DNA from: Sulfopaludibacter sp035606355
Lineage (GTDB): Bacteria > Acidobacteriota > Terriglobia > Bryobacterales > Bryobacteraceae
Length of the DNA: 64,000 bases
NCBI GenBank assembly: GCA_035606355.1
Contig: DATNFO010000061.1
Coordinates: forward strand, 124,001 to 188,000
Direction: 5' to 3'
The first letter of the stretch is position 1. Each line of letters begins with the position of its first letter. This document shows, in pieces, positions 44,692-54,191 of the stretch. The notes beneath the pieces are model-generated. The model saw only the letters and a program-made list of their open reading frames with translations. It made no database searches and was not told where the DNA came from. A program made the position numbers and the translations under genes.

Positions 44692-46091
44692 TGTTGGACT
44701 GGGCCTGGAACAACTTGGTTGCCTACAGTCTGCAAGTGGGGCTGGTGGTGGGTTTGGCGGCATTCGTTCCAGCGCTGGTGCGGATGCAAACGGCGCGGGC
44801 GCGGCTGCTGTTCTGGCAATTGCTGCTGCTGGCGTGTTTGCTGCTGCCGGCGGTAAGGCCGTGGAAGCAACAGGCAATGACGGGGAGCGTGCAGGTGAGC
44901 TCGACGACGGTCGGCGTGGAAGCCAAGGCCGGCCGCGCCGCGCAGGAACCCGTGCCGCTGCCGTTGATTGCGCTGACGGTTTTTGTGGCCGGGTTTGTCA
45001 TGCGGCTGGCGTGGCTCGCGGCGGGGTTCCTGCGATTGCGGCATCACCGGCGTCGCAGCGTCCCGCTGTATCCGCCATCAACGTGGGGCGTGGAGGCGGA
45101 GTTGCGAGTGTCGCACGCCATCGCCTCGCCGGTGACGTTCGGATTCCGCCGTCCCGTGGTGCTGCTGCCGGTGAAATTCCCGCACTTGCCGGAATCGATG
45201 CAGAATGCGGTGCTTTGTCACGAGATTCTGCATGTGCGGCGCGGCGACTGGCTGTTCACCGTGGCGGAAGAACTGGTGCGGGCGATCTTCTGGTTCCATC
45301 CGGCGATCTGGTGGGTTTTGGGCGAGATTCAATTGGCGCGCGAGCAGGCGGTGGATCGCGCGGTCATCGAGATGACGAACTCGCGGGATGAATATGTGGA
45401 TGCGCTGCTGGCGATTGCGGGCGCGCGTCCGCGGCTGGATCTGGCTCCGGCTCCGCTGTTCCTGCGGCGGCGGCATTTGAAGCAGCGCGTGGTTTCGCTG
45501 TTCACCGAAAGGGGCATGTCGAAGGCGCGATTGATCGCGGCACTCACGGCAGGTTGCGCCGCTGTGGCCATGGAGTGCTGGATGGTGGCGGGCGCGTTCC
45601 CGCTTCTGGCTGCGCCGGAGACGGTGCCCGCGGCCCGGGAAGTTGCGCCTATGATGCCGCTGCACAATGCGCCGCCGCCTGTCTTGACAGGGAAATCGCC
45701 GGAGATCGTGGTGCGGCGTGCCGCGATCCGGCCGATGGGGCCGAAACTGCCGATGGGCCCTTCGGAATTGCCTATGCCATCGACCATTCGGGTCGGCGGC
45801 AACGTCCAACAAGCGAAGCTGATTCGCCAGCTTGTTCCGGTGTATCCGCCGCTCGCCAAGCAGGCGCGCATTTCGGGCGTGGTGCATTTCAATGTGCGGA
45901 TCGCTGAAGACGGCAAGGTGGAGGACGTTAAGGTGATCAGCGGGCATCCGCTGCTGATCCAAAGCGCGCTTAGTGCGGTGAAGCAGTGGGAGTACGCTCC
46001 CACGCTGTTGAATGGCACCCCCGTGAAGGTGGTCACGCAGGTAGACGTCAATTTCAGTCTTTCGGAAGAGCGAGAGGGAGGCAAGCAATGA
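44688..46091 (+). CDS. BlaR1-type M56 membrane peptidase with a C-terminal TonB domain
   Basis: 467 aa. Three to four membrane helices precede the zinc site CHEILHVRRGDW (His178, Glu179, His182) with the second motif LAREQAVDRAVI, as in M56/BlaR1. One more hydrophobic helix (about 285-310) precedes the periplasmic tail. Where BlaR1 has a penicillin-sensing domain, this protein has a TonB C-terminal-like domain: RVGGNVQQAKLIRQLVPVYPPLAKQARISG and KVISGHPLLIQSALSAVKQWEYAPTLLNG (about 365-460). So the signal is probably not a beta-lactam. It probably cleaves the BlaI protein encoded upstream. It ends in an ATGA overlap with the first of two TonB-family genes. Confidence 0.92.
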   Translation: MMLDWAWNNLVAYSLQVGLVVGLAAFVPALVRMQTARARLLFWQLLLLACLLLPAVRPWKQQAMTGSVQVSSTTVGVEAKAGRAAQEPVPLPLIALTVFVAGFVMRLAWLAAGFLRLRHHRRRSVPLYPPSTWGVEAELRVSHAIASPVTFGFRRPVVLLPVKFPHLPESMQNAVLCHEILHVRRGDWLFTVAEELVRAIFWFHPAIWWVLGEIQLAREQAVDRAVIEMTNSRDEYVDALLAIAGARPRLDLAPAPLFLRRRHLKQRVVSLFTERGMSKARLIAALTAGCAAVAMECWMVAGAFPLLAAPETVPAAREVAPMMPLHNAPPPVLTGKSPEIVVRRAAIRPMGPKLPMGPSELPMPSTIRVGGNVQQAKLIRQLVPVYPPLAKQARISGVVHFNVRIAEDGKVEDVKVISGHPLLIQSALSAVKQWEYAPTLLNGTPVKVVTQVDVNFSLSEEREGGKQ

Positions 46092-47077
46092 GAGTTGGTT
46101 TGGTTATCGCCGGCGCGGCCGTCGCGCTGGCTACCGCATTTGCTCAGACTGCGCCGGATGGCCCGGGTGTGAGCGTGGAATTGAACGGAGCGCCGCTGAT
46201 GCATCGCACCGGCATACGGTATCCACTGCAAGCGATGTCGAGCGGTGTGGAAGGGACCGTCATCGCGCAGGTGAAGCTGGCGCCGAACGGAGAAGTGGTG
46301 GACGCGCATATCGTGAGCGGTCCGGATGAGTTGCGCGCGACGGTGCTGACGAGTGTCCTGAACTGGCACTTTTCGTCTCAGCTTGGCGGAATGACGCGCG
46401 AGATCAGCGTGCGCTTCGAAAAACCGGCAGCGGCTCCTGTGCGGAGCGGCGTTCCCGGCGGTGTGCTGGGCGGAATCGTGGGAAGTGTTCCGCGGAGCAA
46501 CGGGCCGAATGCCTGGAATACGCCTTCGCGCGTAAAGAGCATTCAGGTGAACGGACTGCCCGAGGGGGCCAAGAATGAATTGCTCAGCCAACTGCCGGTG
46601 CATGAGGGCGATATGGCGACTCCGGAAGCAATGGCTAAGATCTCGAGCGTGGCACGCGCATTTGACGAGCACTTAGGTGTCGGGATCAACCGGGGTAGCG
46701 ACGGCGAGACTACCATATCCATCACGGCGCCCGGCGCGATGCCGGTGCCGCAGCTGGCGCCCGCGATGGTTGCGCCGCCCGGAACAATTAACGTCACTGG
46801 TGGAGAGCAGCAGAAGAAGCTGACCAACCAAACTCCTCCCGTCTATCCCCCGCTGGCCAAGCAGGCGCGGATTTCGGGCGTGGTGCATCTTTCGGCGATC
46901 ATCGGCGCGGATGGCGCGGTGAAGAGCGTGCAAGTGATCAGCGGGCACCCGTTGTTGGTCTCAGCGGCGATGGAAGCGGTGAAGACGTGGACGTATCAGC
47001 CGACCCTCGTTAATGGATTAGCAGTGCCGGTGCAGACGCAGATCGATGTGAATTTCACCTTCTCGGAGCAGCAATAA
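46088..47077 (+). CDS. TonB-family periplasmic protein, first of a tandem pair
   Basis: 329 aa with a signal peptide (1-18, ATAFAQ). Two TonB-C-like modules flank a middle segment: an N-terminal one (GVSVELNGAPLMHRTGIRYPLQAMSSGVEGTVIAQVKLAPNG, with VLNWHFSS) and a C-terminal one (VTGGEQQKKLTNQTPPVYPPLAKQARISG, KVISGHPLLV-like, KTWTYQPTLVNG). The middle resembles a small sensor-like insert (SIQVNGLPEGAKNELLSQLPVHEGD). There is no membrane anchor typical of TonB beyond the signal peptide. Paralogue of the next gene and of the tail of the M56 protein. Confidence 0.88.
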   Translation: MRVGLVIAGAAVALATAFAQTAPDGPGVSVELNGAPLMHRTGIRYPLQAMSSGVEGTVIAQVKLAPNGEVVDAHIVSGPDELRATVLTSVLNWHFSSQLGGMTREISVRFEKPAAAPVRSGVPGGVLGGIVGSVPRSNGPNAWNTPSRVKSIQVNGLPEGAKNELLSQLPVHEGDMATPEAMAKISSVARAFDEHLGVGINRGSDGETTISITAPGAMPVPQLAPAMVAPPGTINVTGGEQQKKLTNQTPPVYPPLAKQARISGVVHLSAIIGADGAVKSVQVISGHPLLVSAAMEAVKTWTYQPTLVNGLAVPVQTQIDVNFTFSEQQ

Positions 47078-47087
47078 GGAGAGCGCG

Positions 47088-48017
47088 ATGACGAAGATTC
47101 TTGTGTTGATGTCTGCGGCTGCGCTGGCGGCGGCGGTGTATGGACAGGCGCCGGACGGCCGTGGCGTCGCGGTGGATCTCGGCGGTGCGCCGTTGATGCA
47201 TCGCACTCCGCTGAACTATCCGCGCGAGGCGCTCGATAGCGGCGTGGAGGGAACAGTGGTTGCGCAGCTCAAGCTGAACGGCAACGGCGAAGTAGTGGAT
47301 GCCAATATCGTCAGCGGGCCGGACGAGCTGCGGCGCAGCGTGCTACAGGGCGTGCTGGGCTGGCATTTTTCGAAGCAGATCGCCGGAAGCACGCGGCAGG
47401 TGACGGTGACGTTCCATGCGCCTCCGAAGCAGGATAACGACGGCCGGATTGTCGCAGCGGCGCTGCCTGCGGCGAGCGCGCAGGCGCCTCGTACGGTCGG
47501 CGGCATCGCGATAACGGGGTTGAGTGACGAAGCTCGCACGCAACTGGAGTCCCAACTGCCGGTGCATACGGGCGAGACGCTGACCCCGGAACTACGGGCT
47601 CGCGTAATCGAAGCCGTGAAGAGCTTCGATTCGCACTTGAGCGCGTCGGTAGTGAACGAAGGTCCGAACGAAGTGTCGGTGCGGATCGCTCCCGGAGGTG
47701 CTTTGTTTGCCGCCACGGGCGCGCCGGCGCGCATTCGCGTGGGCGGCAATGTTCAGCAGTCCAAACTCATCAGCCAGCCGCACCCGGTATATCCGCCGGA
47801 TGCAAAAGCGGCTCGCGTGCAGGGCACGGTGTCCATGCAGGCAACGATCGGGGCCGACGGAAGGATCGAGGCTCTGCAGGTGATCAGCGGTCCGCCGCAG
47901 CTTGTCCAGTCCGCTCTCGATGCCGTCAAGCAGTGGGTGTATGCGCCGACTCTGCTGAATGGCAATCCCGTGGAAGTGGTTACGCAGATCGACGTGAATT
48001 ACACGTTGACGCAGTAA
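47088..48017 (+). CDS. TonB-family periplasmic protein, second of a tandem pair
   Basis: 309 aa with a signal peptide (1-20, AVYGQ) and a GGAGAG-like ribosome site 10 bases after the previous stop. The same layout as the previous gene: N-terminal module (GVAVDLGGAPLMHRTPLNYPREALDSGVEGTVVAQLKLNGNG), middle segment (GIAITGLSDEARTQLESQLPVHTGE) and C-terminal TonB-like module (IRVGGNVQQSKLISQPHPVYPPDAKAARVQG, KQWVYAPTLLNGNPVEVVTQID). Tandem duplication is clear. It ends the BlaI-M56 operon, 24 bases before a hairpin repeat. Confidence 0.88.
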   Translation: MTKILVLMSAAALAAAVYGQAPDGRGVAVDLGGAPLMHRTPLNYPREALDSGVEGTVVAQLKLNGNGEVVDANIVSGPDELRRSVLQGVLGWHFSKQIAGSTRQVTVTFHAPPKQDNDGRIVAAALPAASAQAPRTVGGIAITGLSDEARTQLESQLPVHTGETLTPELRARVIEAVKSFDSHLSASVVNEGPNEVSVRIAPGGALFAATGAPARIRVGGNVQQSKLISQPHPVYPPDAKAARVQGTVSMQATIGADGRIEALQVISGPPQLVQSALDAVKQWVYAPTLLNGNPVEVVTQIDVNYTLTQ

Positions 48018-48040
48018 GAGAGGCGCGCTTCGCTCGCCTG

Positions 48041-48062
48041 GTACCGGCCTGGAGGCCGGTAC
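48041..48062. repeat. GTACCGGCC hairpin repeat, copy 1
   Basis: GTACCGGCCT and AGGCCGGTAC arms with a 2-base loop form a perfect 10-bp stem, flanked on the left by CTTCGCTCGCCTG and on the right by CTAC. It lies between converging genes; the CTA of the right flank is the complement of the TAG stop of the LolC/E-like gene. Confidence 0.9.
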
Positions 48063-49301
48063 CTACTCGTAGCGCAGTACTTCGGCCGGCGCGATTCGCG
48101 TGGCGTTTCGCGCCGGATAGAGAGTTGCCAGGAAACTTACCAGAACCGCCAGGGCGGCGATCCACAGGCCATCGATCCAATGTGCCTCGAACGGCACGAA
48201 ACTCATCGAATACACCGACTGCTGCAACGGAATCCAGCGATACGTGTTCGCGAAATAGGAGAGCGAATAGCCCAGCGCGAGGCCGATGCCGCTGCCCACG
48301 ACTCCGATCAGCACACCCTGCATCATGAAAATGCGGCGGATCTGTTGATGGCGCGCTCCCATGCTCATGAGCACGGCGATGTCGCGATACTTCTCCATCA
48401 CCAGCATGACGAGCGTGATGAAGATATTCAGCGCCGCGACGAGCTCGATGAGTGAAATGACGATTACGGTGACCAGCCGCTCCATGTGCAGCGCGCTGAA
48501 GAGCTGGCGGTTCTGCTCCTGCCAGGTCGTGGTGGTATAGCGCGATCCGGTTACGCGCTCGATGTCTTTGGCAATGTCCGGCGCGCGATCGATGTTGTCG
48601 ACTTTGATCTCAAGCTGATTGATGACGTCGTTCAGCGAGAGCGCTTTTTGCACTGCCGGGATGGAGGCGTAAGCCCAGTGGTCGTCAATATCGTAGAAGC
48701 CGGTTTCGTAGATGCCGGAGACGCGAAACAGGCGGATCGCGGGTTGCGGACCAAAGGGCGTCAGCTCGCCTTCCGGGCTGACGACCTTGATGTTGGAATC
48801 CAAAGTGATGCCTGTTTCTTCCATGAGCGGCTTGCCGACGATGAGACCGGGCGGCTTGGCGTCGGCATCGCGAAGGCGGTCGAGCGAGCCGGCTTTCAGG
48901 TGACGGAGCGTGTCGCTTACGGCGAGCCCCTGCTTGACGTCGATGCCCTTGAGGATGACGACGGTGGGAGTCACGGCGCCGGACAGCATGACGGGCGTGT
49001 ACAGAGCGGGCGAGACGGCGACCACGTGCGGGACCTTGCGAATGCTCGCCGCGAGCGTTTCCCAATTGTCGATGCCGTAGAGATTCATCTTGTTCATCAC
49101 GTTGATGTCCGCCATGGCGCCGAGCAGGTTGCGCTGCAGCGTGGAGCGGAAGCCGTTGGTGACCGCGAGCGCGATGACGAGCGCCATCACCCCGGCGGCG
49201 ACACCCACGACGGAAATCAACGTAATGATCGAGATGGCCCTTTCGCCGCGATGGGCCCGCAAGTAGCGGTTGGCGACGAAAAGTTCGAAAGGCGCGTTCA
49301 C
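48063..49301 (-). CDS. LolC/LolE-type lipoprotein-releasing ABC permease
   Basis: 412 aa from a GTG that begins 1 base after the lysS stop. The start APFELFVANRYLRAHRGERAISIITLISVVGVAAGVMALVIALAVTNGF is the LolC/E signature, followed by a periplasmic MacB-type domain (about 50-265), three more helices and the FtsX ending (AVLMSMGARHQQIRRIFMMQGVLIG, LYPARNATRIAPAEVLRYE). The protein would move lipoproteins out of the inner membrane with LolD, which is not in this window. It is coupled to lysS, an arrangement seen in several phyla. Confidence 0.92.
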   Translation of the reverse strand: MNAPFELFVANRYLRAHRGERAISIITLISVVGVAAGVMALVIALAVTNGFRSTLQRNLLGAMADINVMNKMNLYGIDNWETLAASIRKVPHVVAVSPALYTPVMLSGAVTPTVVILKGIDVKQGLAVSDTLRHLKAGSLDRLRDADAKPPGLIVGKPLMEETGITLDSNIKVVSPEGELTPFGPQPAIRLFRVSGIYETGFYDIDDHWAYASIPAVQKALSLNDVINQLEIKVDNIDRAPDIAKDIERVTGSRYTTTTWQEQNRQLFSALHMERLVTVIVISLIELVAALNIFITLVMLVMEKYRDIAVLMSMGARHQQIRRIFMMQGVLIGVVGSGIGLALGYSLSYFANTYRWIPLQQSVYSMSFVPFEAHWIDGLWIAALAVLVSFLATLYPARNATRIAPAEVLRYE

Positions 49302-49302
49302 G

Positions 49303-50817
49303 TTATGATCCGACTTCTTCGTCGAGGTCACGCATTTGACGGACGAGGTCAATGGGACCTTCGGGGCGCAGCAGCGGGAACAGGATGACGTCGCGAATGG
49401 ACCGCGAGCCGGTGAGGATCATGGTGAGGCGGTCTATTCCGATGCCTTCACCGCCGGTGGGCGGCATGGCATAGGCGAGGGCGCGGACGTAATCTTCGTC
49501 CATCTGGTGCGCTTCTTCGTCGCCGCGCTCGCGCATGCCGAGCTGCATTTCAAAGCGGCGGCGCTGCTCCTGCGGATCGTTGAGCTCCGTGTATGCGTTG
49601 CCGAGTTCCATGCCGGCGGCGTAGATTTCGAAACGTTCGACGAAGGAGGGATCTTCGCGCTTCTGTTTGGAGAGCGGCGACGTTTCCACCGGGTAGTCGT
49701 AGATCATGCACGGCTGGATCAGCTTGGCTTCCACGTGGCGCTCGAAGATATCGGTGAGAGCTTCGCCGGGCGTGGCTTTGCCGGAGTTGCGGAGCAGCCA
49801 TTCGGGGCTGGCGACATCGCCGGTCGTGGGTGCGCCTTCGCCTTCCCAGAAACGAATGACCGCTTCGCGCATGGTGTAGCGGGCGAGCGAACCGAAATTC
49901 AGTTTGTGGCCCTCATATTCGATTTCAGTTGTGCCGGTGGCCTCGCGCGCGACGTTCGCGAGGAGCTCGGCGGTGAAATCCATCAGCCCGTGGTAGTCGG
50001 TGTAGGCCTGGTAAAACTCCAGCATGGTGAATTCGGGATTGTGATTCTTGGAGAGACCTTCGTTGCGGAAGTTGCGATTGATTTCGTACACGCGGTCGAG
50101 ACCGCCGACGACGAGGCGCTTGAGATAGAGCTCAGGAGCGATGCGCAGGTACAGGTCGATATCGAGCGTGTTGTGGTGCGTGATGAACGGTCGCGCCGCG
50201 GCTCCGCCGTACAGCGGCTGCATCATGGGGGTTTCGACTTCGATGAAGCCGCGGGTTTCGAGTTGCCGCCGGAAGCTGGAGACCACGCGGGCGCGAGTGA
50301 CGAAAACCTTGCGAACGTCGGGGTTGGCTATGAGATCGAGGTAGCGCTGGCGGTAGCGCGTTTCGACGTCCTCCAGGCCGTGCCACTTTTCCGGCATGGA
50401 GAGCAGCGTTTTGGAGAGGAATTCGATGTTTTCGGCGTGGATGCTGAGCTCGCCGGTGCGCGTGCGGAAGAGGTAGCCTTCGACGCCTATGATGTCGCCC
50501 AGATCGAGCATTTTGAAGAGCTGGAAATCGCGCTCGCCGACGGCGTCTTTCTTTACGTAAATCTGGAGGCGTTCGCCGTTTTGCTGCAGGTGGGCGAAGC
50601 CGGCCTTGCCCATGTGGCGAATGGCCATGAGGCGTCCGGCGACGCGGACTCGGATTTCGGGAACCAGCTCTTCGGCGGTCTTGGGGCCGTACTCGGCGAG
50701 AATCTCGGGGATGCCGTGAGTAAAGTCGAAGCGGCGCCCGTAGGGGCGGTAACCCAGCGCCTCAATTTCGCGAATGCGCGTCAGGCGCTGCCGTAGTAGC
50801 TCGTCTTCCAGCGACAA
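49303..50817 (-). CDS. lysS: Lysyl-tRNA synthetase (class II)
   Basis: 504 aa, normal length. An N-terminal OB-fold anticodon-binding domain (VRVAGRLMAIRHMGKAGFAHLQQNGERLQIYVKKD) precedes the class II catalytic core. Motif 2 is YEINRNFRNEGLSKNHNPEFTMLEFYQAY and motif 3 is GGEGIGIDRLTMILTGSRSIRDVILFP; the ELYLKRLVVGGLDR stretch lies between. The enzyme charges tRNA-Lys. It is the first gene of an operon with the LolC/E permease and is divergent from the glycosyltransferase gene. A housekeeping gene, so this end of the window is likely core chromosome. Confidence 0.97.
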   Translation of the reverse strand: MSLEDELLRQRLTRIREIEALGYRPYGRRFDFTHGIPEILAEYGPKTAEELVPEIRVRVAGRLMAIRHMGKAGFAHLQQNGERLQIYVKKDAVGERDFQLFKMLDLGDIIGVEGYLFRTRTGELSIHAENIEFLSKTLLSMPEKWHGLEDVETRYRQRYLDLIANPDVRKVFVTRARVVSSFRRQLETRGFIEVETPMMQPLYGGAAARPFITHHNTLDIDLYLRIAPELYLKRLVVGGLDRVYEINRNFRNEGLSKNHNPEFTMLEFYQAYTDYHGLMDFTAELLANVAREATGTTEIEYEGHKLNFGSLARYTMREAVIRFWEGEGAPTTGDVASPEWLLRNSGKATPGEALTDIFERHVEAKLIQPCMIYDYPVETSPLSKQKREDPSFVERFEIYAAGMELGNAYTELNDPQEQRRRFEMQLGMRERGDEEAHQMDEDYVRALAYAMPPTGGEGIGIDRLTMILTGSRSIRDVILFPLLRPEGPIDLVRQMRDLDEEVGS

Positions 50818-50909
50818 ATTGTTCTCCTAGGGTGAAGAAATATTATCGCTTAGTTGCAGGCGGGCCTGAGGATTTTCAGCGTTGGGATCAGCTATTATAG
50901 GGCTTCCGC

Positions 50910-51623
50910 TTGCGACGATCCATATCCATCATTATTCCCGCTTACAACGAAGAGAACAGGTTACCGGCGACCCTGAAGAGCGTGCGGACTTACCTGGATT
51001 CACAGGCTTGGGAGTTTACGGAAATCGTGGTGGTCAATGACGGATCGCGGGACGCCACGGCGGACCTGGCCGCGAAGTTGGGCGCGCGCGTGCTACAAAA
51101 TCCGGGGAATCGCGGCAAGGGCTACAGCGTCCGGCACGGCATGCTGGAAGCCAAAGGCGAATGGGCGTTGTTGACGGACGCCGACCTTTCCACACCGATC
51201 GAAGAGCTGGATAAACTGTGGCGGATGGCAGATGCGGAACACGCGCAGGCAGCCATCGGCTCGCGCGCGCTGGACCGCTCACTGATCGGGGTGCATCAAC
51301 CGGCCTTTCGCGAGGCAATGGGCCGGTTCTTCAACTTCGTCATGCGGATCATTACGGGGCTGCCGTTCCACGATACGCAGTGCGGCTTCAAGCTGTTCGA
51401 AACCGCCGCGGCGCAGCAGGTGTTTTCCCGGCAGCAGCTTTGCGGTTTCGGCTTCGACGTCGAAGTGCTGTATATCGCGCGGCATCTCGGGTACCGGATT
51501 CTGGAAATTCCCGTGCGCTGGAACGATGTGGCGGGAACCAAGGTGAGCATGACGCGGGGCATGCAGGCGTTTCTGGATCCGTTCCGCGTGCGTTGGAACG
51601 CAATTCGCGGCAAATACCGGTAA
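50910..51623 (+). CDS. Family 2 glycosyltransferase, dolichyl-phosphate glucosyltransferase-like
   Basis: 237 aa with a TTG start just before RRSISIIIPAYNEENRLPATLKSV. The GT2 fold shows VVVNDGSRDATADLA, NRGKGYSVRHGML, the DxD-type LLTDADLSTPIEELDKL and FHDTQCGFKLFETAAAQQVF, closest to ALG5/DPM1-type polyprenyl-phosphate sugar transferases. It would charge a lipid carrier with sugar at the inner membrane. A TATTAT -10 box (50893-50898) lies 11 bases before the start, so the leader is only a few bases. An ADOP permease and a GT39-like protein follow on the same strand. Confidence 0.92.
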   Translation: MRRSISIIIPAYNEENRLPATLKSVRTYLDSQAWEFTEIVVVNDGSRDATADLAAKLGARVLQNPGNRGKGYSVRHGMLEAKGEWALLTDADLSTPIEELDKLWRMADAEHAQAAIGSRALDRSLIGVHQPAFREAMGRFFNFVMRIITGLPFHDTQCGFKLFETAAAQQVFSRQQLCGFGFDVEVLYIARHLGYRILEIPVRWNDVAGTKVSMTRGMQAFLDPFRVRWNAIRGKYR

Positions 51624-51661
51624 GCGGTTTTCCCGTTTTTCACGTCTAACTCCCGACGCTT

Positions 51662-54151
51662 ATGTGGAAAGAGCTTGCCCTTACCGTGCGCGCGCTCCGG
51701 CGCAGCCCTCTGTTCACGACTGCCGCTGTGCTGTCGCTGGCTCTCGGAATCGGCGCGAACACCGCCATTTTTTCCATGTTGAACCAGGTGGTCCTGCGGT
51801 CGCTGCCGGTACGCGATCCGCAATCGCTGGTTCTGCTGAATACCACGTACAATTCACCCGGCAACAGTTTCAGCGACAATAGCGAAGCGGTTTTCTCTAA
51901 TCCGATGTACCGCAAGCTGCGCACCCGCGACCAGGCATTTTCGGGTTTGATCGCACGCATGAGCGGGAGCGCGCGATTGTCGACCGGGGGCGCCACGGAG
52001 CCGGCATCGGTCGAAATGGTGTCCGGCAACTTCTTTCAGGTGTTGGGAGTCGGCTCTGCCATGGGGCGCGTGATTGCCCCTTCTGACGATGGCGCGGCGG
52101 GCGCGAATCCGGTGATCGTGTTGAGTCACGCTTTCTGGTCAAGTCATTTCGGGAACAAGGCTTCGATCCTGAACCAGACGGTGGCGATCAACGGATTCCC
52201 GATGGTGGTGGTAGGAGTCACCGAGCCAGGGTTCTTCGGAATCATGCCCGGCAGCCCGCCGGATTTTTACGTGCCGATCTCCATGCAGAAGCAGATTCTT
52301 ACGACCGTGGACATGCTGGAAGATCCGAAGTCGCGTTGGCTGAACCTGGTGGGCCGGTTAACGCCCGGGATGACGCTCCAGAAAGCGCAGGCGGCTTCGA
52401 ACATTGCGTATCGCGCGGCACTGGAGGAGCAGATGCCCGCGCTGGGCGGCTTCCACACGGAACAAGGGCGCAATGAATACCTGAACCACCGGGCGGAACT
52501 GCGGCCGGCTCTGCACGGCGTCGGAAATTTGCGCGAGCGATGGCAGACGCCGCTGGTCGCGCTCATGGTGCTGGTCGGGCTGGTGTTGACGATCGCGTGC
52601 TTTAACGTGTCGAGCCTGATGCTGGCGCGCGCGGCGGGGCGGCGGCGGGAGATCGCAATCCGCGTGGCGCTCGGCGCCGGACGCGGAGTGCTGGTGAAAC
52701 AACTTCTGCTGGAAGGCTTCGTGGTGGCGATGACGGGCGCGGCGCTCGGCCTCCTGGTGGCGCGCTGGTGCGCCGCAACTCTGATCGCGGTGCTGCCGCA
52801 AGGGTACGACAAGTGGATGGATTCCGGAATCAGCTTGCCGATGCTGGGGTTCACGTTCGGGGTGGCTGCGATTTGCGGGTTGCTGTTCGGTCTGGCTCCG
52901 GCACTGGATGGCGCAAGCGGCAATGTGGCGGCATCGTTGAAGGAACTCTCGCAGTCGGTTGCTTCCGGGGGCAATGCGGGATTCCGCAAGGCTCTTGTGG
53001 TGGGGCAACTGGCGCTCTCCCTGCTGCTGGTGTCAGGCGCCGGGTTGTTCAGCGGCAGCCTCAACAACCTGCTCAATCTGAACCTGGGATATCGCACGCA
53101 GCGGGTGACCACGTTCGCGGTGAATGCCACATTGTCGCGCCGGGACGTGGCGACTGCGAATGCATTTTACGAAGACTTGCAGACGCGCCTGGAGCGCATT
53201 CCGGGTGTTACGGCCGTGGCGGCGGGGGCGGATGGTCCGTTCAGCGGCGGCACGCGCGCCGGAAACCTGACGGTGGAGGGTTATCAGGCGGCGCCGAACG
53301 AGATGGTGGGCTCCAACGAGGTGACCGCTGGTCCGGGCTTCTTTCATGCGCTGGGGATCCCGCTGCGCGTGGGACGGGATTTCTCGGACCGCGACCGGGC
53401 GGGCGCGCAGAAGGTGGTAGTGGTCAATGAAGCTTTCGCGCGGAAATACTTCGCGAATCGCAACGCGATCGGCATGCACATCATGTTCGGCTCGAGCGAC
53501 CATCCGGTGCTGGACAAGGAGATCATCGGAGTCGCCGCGGATATACGGAACGAAGTGCGCACGGAGCCCGTGCCCACCGTTTACATCACTTATCTGCAGT
53601 GGGACCGCCCGACGCGGCTCACGTATTATGTGCGGGCGTCGGGCGATCAGACGCATCTGGCGACGGACATACGGCGGGCATTGCGGGAAGCCGACCCGAA
53701 CATTCCGGTGGGCACGATCAAGCCGCTGGATATACGCATTCGCGAGACGTTGTACACGGATCGCTTAATTGCGATGCTGTCCACGGCGTTCGGTGTGCTC
53801 GCGACGCTGCTGGCGGCGATGGGTCTGTACGGCGTGATCGCTTATGCGGTGACACGGCGCACGCCGGAGATCGGAATCCGGATGGCGCTCGGCGCGGTGC
53901 CCGCGAATGTGCTGCGGCTGATTCTGAAGGAGGCGGCGGCGATGGCCGGCATAGGGATCGCCATCGGCCTTGGGGCGGCTCTGGCGCTCAGTAAATTCGT
54001 ACAGTCGCAGCTCTATGGAATGCAGGCGAACGATCCGCGAGTTTATGCCGCGGCAGCCGGAGCGCTGGCGGCAGTGGTGCTGTTTGCGGCGGCATTCCCG
54101 GCCATCCGCGCCGCGCGCATCGACCCGGTGAGGGCGCTCAAGTACGAATAA
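51662..54151 (+). CDS. ADOP/MacB-type ABC permease (full length)
   Basis: 829 aa. The N-terminal helix (MWKELALTVRALRRSPLFTTAAVLSLALGIGANTAIF) is the ADOP signature, followed by a MacB-core periplasmic domain, three helices with the first FtsX motif (AGRRREIAIRVALGAGRGVLVKQLLLEG), a second periplasmic domain, and the second FtsX set (RRTPEIGIRMALGAVPANVLRLILKEA), ending in DPVRALKYE. ADOP permeases are abundant in Acidobacteriota, usually without an adjacent ATPase, as here. It is 38 bases after the glycosyltransferase gene. Compare the fragment at 2956-3576. Confidence 0.93.
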   Translation: MWKELALTVRALRRSPLFTTAAVLSLALGIGANTAIFSMLNQVVLRSLPVRDPQSLVLLNTTYNSPGNSFSDNSEAVFSNPMYRKLRTRDQAFSGLIARMSGSARLSTGGATEPASVEMVSGNFFQVLGVGSAMGRVIAPSDDGAAGANPVIVLSHAFWSSHFGNKASILNQTVAINGFPMVVVGVTEPGFFGIMPGSPPDFYVPISMQKQILTTVDMLEDPKSRWLNLVGRLTPGMTLQKAQAASNIAYRAALEEQMPALGGFHTEQGRNEYLNHRAELRPALHGVGNLRERWQTPLVALMVLVGLVLTIACFNVSSLMLARAAGRRREIAIRVALGAGRGVLVKQLLLEGFVVAMTGAALGLLVARWCAATLIAVLPQGYDKWMDSGISLPMLGFTFGVAAICGLLFGLAPALDGASGNVAASLKELSQSVASGGNAGFRKALVVGQLALSLLLVSGAGLFSGSLNNLLNLNLGYRTQRVTTFAVNATLSRRDVATANAFYEDLQTRLERIPGVTAVAAGADGPFSGGTRAGNLTVEGYQAAPNEMVGSNEVTAGPGFFHALGIPLRVGRDFSDRDRAGAQKVVVVNEAFARKYFANRNAIGMHIMFGSSDHPVLDKEIIGVAADIRNEVRTEPVPTVYITYLQWDRPTRLTYYVRASGDQTHLATDIRRALREADPNIPVGTIKPLDIRIRETLYTDRLIAMLSTAFGVLATLLAAMGLYGVIAYAVTRRTPEIGIRMALGAVPANVLRLILKEAAAMAGIGIAIGLGAALALSKFVQSQLYGMQANDPRVYAAAAGALAAVVLFAAAFPAIRAARIDPVRALKYE

Positions 54152-54191
54152 AAGCCGCGGATGCTACGATGGCAGTTCGCTCATCGTACCC

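Noticed and set aside
49336..50796. 486-codon open frame opposite lysS
   Set aside because: Mirror of lysyl-tRNA synthetase codons; no ribosome site or domain.
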